Part shown: positions 7,369 to 9,978 of the stretch, one piece after another
Layout of the letters: every line of letters starts with the position of its first letter
Position numbering within the stretch: the stretch's first letter is position 1
Source of the DNA: Bacteroidales bacterium UBA5206
Lineage (GTDB): Bacteria; Bacteroidota; Bacteroidia; Bacteroidales; Tenuifilaceae
DNA: 9,978 nucleotides
Assembly (NCBI GenBank): GCA_002412705.1
Contig: DHVO01000021.1
Location: 1-9,978 of the forward strand
Direction: 5' to 3'
Notes under the pieces: model-generated
What the model was told of the DNA's origin: nothing
The model's input: the letters and a program-made list of their open reading frames with translations, nothing else
Databases searched by the model: none
Made by a program: the position numbers and the translations under genes

Positions 7369-8190
7369 CTAGAATCCTCCAGTGCTTTCGAAAAAGCTTT
7401 GCACATCGGGCTCCGATATTTGTCCAGCGTTTTTAAGCATCTCCTCAATCTCTCTGGTTTCCCGTTCCATCTCTTCCTCTCGGTTTTTAGGGAAGCCATT
7501 AATGTACTGGGTTTGCTTTACCATTTTCCTATCCATGTTGTATATGCTCCAAATGCCATGCTTAATGCCATCCTTGTAGTTTCCCTCAACGCGAACGGTA
7601 CCATCGGAAAAGTAGGAGCGAATTTTTCCGTTTTGCTTTCCGTTTAGTAGTGTCCATTCCGTTTTTATTTGTCCATTGGGGTAGTACTGGCGCATATCGC
7701 CTTCAATTTCGCCGTTAACGTATGGAATGACCTCGTACACAGCTCCGCTTTTGTAATAGGTGATATAGTCGCCATGCTTAATCCCGTTTTTGTAGTTCTC
7801 CTGAAAAACTAGGCGTTTATCGGGGGCAAAGTATTTCCATGTGCTGTCCTTCTTCTCGTTTAGGTATGTTCCCTCGGCAGCTACCTTGTAGCCTCCAGAG
7901 TAGTATAGTTTTACCTGTGCTTTGTTGCCTGTGTTGTTGAATACCATCTCGGCAAGTAGGGTTCCGTCCTCATGATAGCGGGTAAAGATACCACGGGGTT
8001 TATCGTCCTTAAAGTAGCCTTTGTAGGCGAGCTTGCCATTGGGATACTTTTTACGCCAAAAACCTTGCTTGCGGTAGCTGTTGTCGCGCTGATTAAAAAT
8101 AGTATCCTGCGAAAAAATGGCTGCACTTACCGTGGCGCTGCCAAAAGATGTGAGTAGAGTAAATACTAAAAGGAGGTACTTGTGTCGCAT
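7369..8190 (-). CDS. secreted MORN/YwqK-type repeat protein
   Basis: The ORF is open from an ATG at 8241, but I prefer the ATG at 8190 (273 aa). There MRHKYLLLVFTLLTSFGSATVSAAIFSQ makes a standard signal peptide, whereas the longer form adds 17 residues ahead of it. Residues about 43-235 contain roughly eight units of 22-24 residues with the pattern G-x-W/x-x-x-YYxNGxL...Y-K-D/N-G-xxHG, for example GDMRQYYPNGQIKTEW and GKIRSYFSDGTVRVEGNYKDG. This is the beta-hairpin repeat annotated as MORN-variant or toxin-antitoxin system YwqK family antitoxin; the antitoxin label is a database name and no toxin gene is adjacent here. The C-terminal 35 residues are charged and helical (EEEMERETREIEEML) and contain no repeat. 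It probably acts in the periplasm or at the envelope as a binding or structural protein; the specific role is unknown. It precedes the S8 protease by 37 bp. Confidence 0.85.
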   Translation of the reverse strand: MRHKYLLLVFTLLTSFGSATVSAAIFSQDTIFNQRDNSYRKQGFWRKKYPNGKLAYKGYFKDDKPRGIFTRYHEDGTLLAEMVFNNTGNKAQVKLYYSGGYKVAAEGTYLNEKKDSTWKYFAPDKRLVFQENYKNGIKHGDYITYYKSGAVYEVIPYVNGEIEGDMRQYYPNGQIKTEWTLLNGKQNGKIRSYFSDGTVRVEGNYKDGIKHGIWSIYNMDRKMVKQTQYINGFPKNREEEMERETREIEEMLKNAGQISEPDVQSFFESTGGF

Positions 8191-8209
8191 AGTATAAGAT
8201 TTTACATTG

Positions 8210-8242
8210 GTAAAATAACGGTAAAAAAATAGAATGAGCAAA
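8210..8242 (-). promoter_or_regulatory. candidate promoter for the MORN/YwqK-type gene and the genes after it
   Basis: The dnaK terminator ends at 8278 and the gene starts at 8190, so any promoter must lie in this short AT-rich gap. On the minus strand TTTG (8242-8239) is followed after 21 bp by TATTTTAC (8217-8210), a partial match to TTTG-N19-21-TAnnTTTG. An alternative is TTAG (8254-8251) with TATTTTTT (8231-8224). Neither is a strong match. Confidence 0.25.
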
Positions 8243-8277
8243 AGGTGTTTCTAAGTTTTCTGCTTTGTGTGGCAATG

Positions 8278-8315
8278 AAAAAGGGGATGTCCCAGCATTT
8301 TGGAACATCCCCTTT
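8278..8315 (-). terminator. intrinsic terminator of dnaK
   Basis: AAAGGGGATGT (8280-8290) and ACATCCCCTTT (8305-8315) form a perfect 11-bp stem with a 14-base loop. Read on the minus strand the stem ends in a run of five T (8282-8278). It lies 33 bp past the dnaK stop codon. This is a textbook Rho-independent terminator and separates dnaK from the downstream genes. Confidence 0.9.
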
Positions 8316-8347
8316 GGACATTATATTGATGATGAAATGAGCTAGGG

Positions 8348-9978
8348 TTATTTCACCTCTTCAAAATCAACATCGGTTACCTCTTGGCTTTGAGAGCCAG
8401 ATGCATTGCCCGTTTGTTCTTGGTTTGGTTGTGCCGATTGATCCGCACCTTGACTAGCCTTGTACATCTCTTCCGATGCGGCTTGCCATACCTTGTTTAG
8501 CTCATCGGTTGCAACTTCAATAGCAGCAAGGTCTTGGCTTTTGTGTGCTTCTTTAAGCTTACCTAGTGCTTGCTCTATTGGGCCTTTTTTGTCGGCAGGT
8601 AACTTGTCGCCAAACTCCTTAAGCTGCTTTTCGGTTTGGAATATAAGGCTGTCGGCACCATTAAGCTTATCAATGCGCTCTTTCTCCTTGCGGTCGCTCT
8701 CCTCGTTAGCTTTTGCCTCATCGCGCATGCGCTTAATCTCATCGTCGGTAAGTCCCGATGATGCCTCAATACGAATCTTTTGCTCCTTACCAGTTCCCTT
8801 ATCGCGAGCCGATACGTGTAGAATACCGTTTGCATCAATATCAAAGGTAACCTCAATTTGTGGTACACCGCGTGGGGCTGGTGGAATTCCATCTAGGTGG
8901 AAACGGCCTAACGACTTGTTGTGTACTGCAGTTGGACGCTCACCTTGAAGGATGTGAATCTCAACCGATGGCTGATTGTCGGCAGCAGTGGTAAAGGTTT
9001 CCGATTTTTTAGTAGGAATAGTTGTGTTTGCCTCAATTAGCTTGGTCATAACACCACCCATGGTTTCAATACCAAGCGATAGAGGGGTAACATCTAGCAA
9101 AAGCACATCTTTAACCTCGCCAGTAAGAACTCCACCTTGAATAGACGCACCAACGGCAACTACCTCATCGGGGTTTACACCTTTACTTGGGGTTTTACCA
9201 AAGAACTTCTCTACAACTTGCTGTATTGCAGGGATACGTGTTGAACCACCTACAAGAATAACCTCGTTGATATCTGAAGTAGATAAACCAGCATCTTTAA
9301 GTGCTTTGCGACAAGGTTCAAGAGTAGCTTGAATTAGGCTGTCGGCTAGTTTTTCAAACTGTGCGCGGGTTAGTGTGCGTACCAAGTGTTTTGGAATTCC
9401 ATTAACTGGCATGATGTATGGAAGGTTGATCTCTGTGCTGGTTGAGCTAGAAAGTTCAACCTTAGCCTTTTCTGCAGCCTCCTTTAAGCGCTGTAGCGCC
9501 ATAGGATCCTGTCTTAGATCAATACCTTCGTCGTTTTTAAACTCGTTGGCAAGCCAGTCTATAATTACTTGGTCAAAGTCGTCGCCTCCAAGGTGAGTAT
9601 CACCGTTGGTCGATTTTACCTCAAACACACCATCGCCAAGTTCAAGAATAGAGATATCGAAGGTACCTCCACCAAGGTCGAAAACGGCAATTTTCATGTC
9701 GCTCGACTTTTTGTCAAGGCCATAAGCAAGCGCAGCAGCAGTAGGCTCATTAATAATACGACGTACCTTTAAACCAGCAATTTCGCCAGCCTCTTTGGTT
9801 GCTTGGCGCTGCGAGTCGCTAAAGTAAGCAGGAACAGTAATAACTGCTTCTGTAACCTCTTGTCCAAGGTAATCCTCGGCGGTTTTCTTCATCTTCTGAA
9901 GCACCATAGCCGAAATTTCCTGTGGGGTGAACTTTCTGTCGTCAATAACAACGCGAGGTGTGTTGTTGTCGCCTTTAA
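8348..9978 (-). CDS. dnaK: molecular chaperone DnaK (Hsp70), N-terminus outside the window
   Basis: The frame is open to the right edge (543 codons visible, of about 630-640 in the family); the internal ATG at 9907 is not the start, because the codons before it read KGDNNTPRVVIDDRKFTPQEISA, which is DnaK sequence. Hsp70 binds exposed hydrophobic peptides in an ATP-driven cycle with DnaJ and GrpE in the cytoplasm. Visible parts are most of the nucleotide-binding domain (VTVPAYFSDSQRQAT, IINEPTAAALAYGLD, FDLGGGTFDIS at about 9682-9650, ILVGGSTRIP), the linker DVLLLDVTPLSLG (about 9109-9071), the substrate-binding beta domain (LQGERPTA, APRGVPQIEVTFDIDANGILHVSA), the helical lid, and a disordered Gln/Ser-rich tail ending in DVDFEEVK. 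The terminal EEVK matches other bacterial DnaK tails. No dnaJ or grpE follows: the gene ends in a strong terminator. Nothing suggests damage. Confidence 0.98.
   Translation of the reverse strand, partial: KGDNNTPRVVIDDRKFTPQEISAMVLQKMKKTAEDYLGQEVTEAVITVPAYFSDSQRQATKEAGEIAGLKVRRIINEPTAAALAYGLDKKSSDMKIAVFDLGGGTFDISILELGDGVFEVKSTNGDTHLGGDDFDQVIIDWLANEFKNDEGIDLRQDPMALQRLKEAAEKAKVELSSSTSTEINLPYIMPVNGIPKHLVRTLTRAQFEKLADSLIQATLEPCRKALKDAGLSTSDINEVILVGGSTRIPAIQQVVEKFFGKTPSKGVNPDEVVAVGASIQGGVLTGEVKDVLLLDVTPLSLGIETMGGVMTKLIEANTTIPTKKSETFTTAADNQPSVEIHILQGERPTAVHNKSLGRFHLDGIPPAPRGVPQIEVTFDIDANGILHVSARDKGTGKEQKIRIEASSGLTDDEIKRMRDEAKANEESDRKEKERIDKLNGADSLIFQTEKQLKEFGDKLPADKKGPIEQALGKLKEAHKSQDLAAIEVATDELNKVWQAASEEMYKASQGADQSAQPNQEQTGNASGSQSQEVTDVDFEEVK

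Noticed and set aside
7369..8190. YwqK-family 'antitoxin' label as evidence of a toxin-antitoxin pair
   Set aside because: The label comes from repeat similarity. The protein has a signal peptide, and neither neighbour (dnaK, S8 protease) resembles a toxin.
8191..8241. The longer start of the MORN/YwqK gene at 8241
   Set aside because: It would put 17 residues in front of a complete signal peptide and overlap the likely promoter region; the ATG at 8190 fits better.
8460..8948. A 162-codon open frame on the plus strand inside dnaK
   Set aside because: Long antisense frames opposite Hsp70 genes are well known and result from dnaK codon bias. The translation is Ser/Leu-rich low complexity with no recognised domain, and the minus frame is unmistakably DnaK.

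Overview
The window comes from a Bacteroidota genome, most likely class Bacteroidia (Bacteroidales/Marinilabiliales-like; inference). The support is a subtilase with a type IX secretion (T9SS) C-terminal sorting domain, two membrane sensors with periplasmic TPR arrays of the kind common in this phylum, Shine-Dalgarno-poor gene starts, promoter-like sequences resembling the Bacteroidota TTTG / TAnnTTTG pattern, and moderate G+C. All six genes lie on the minus strand, so transcription runs from high to low coordinates.

In transcription order: (1) dnaK (9978-8348), N-terminus outside the window, closed by a strong intrinsic terminator at 8315-8278. (2) A secreted MORN/YwqK-type repeat protein (8190-7369; the start is moved inward from the longest ORF). 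(3) A secreted S8 serine protease with a T9SS tail (7331-5709). (4) xseA, the exonuclease VII large subunit (5677-4298). (5) A TPR-containing transmembrane sensor histidine kinase (4252-2030). (6) After a 227-bp gap with a hairpin and a possible promoter, a second TPR transmembrane protein (1802 to the left edge), which breaks off where a SpoIIE/PP2C-type phosphatase domain should begin.

Genes 2-5 are separated by only 37, 31 and 45 bp and may be one transcription unit, although their roles (envelope or secreted proteins, DNA repair, signalling) do not form an obvious pathway. The two TPR proteins share one plan: signal peptide, periplasmic TPRs, a charged helix, one membrane span, a cytoplasmic coiled coil, then different outputs (His kinase versus a predicted Ser/Thr phosphatase). 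That pairing is the most interesting biological point here.

I see no tRNA, rRNA, CRISPR array, insertion sequence, phage gene or recognisable defence system. No gap without a gene exceeds 300 bp. Overall this looks like an ordinary core or near-core chromosomal segment, and I found no convincing undescribed system.
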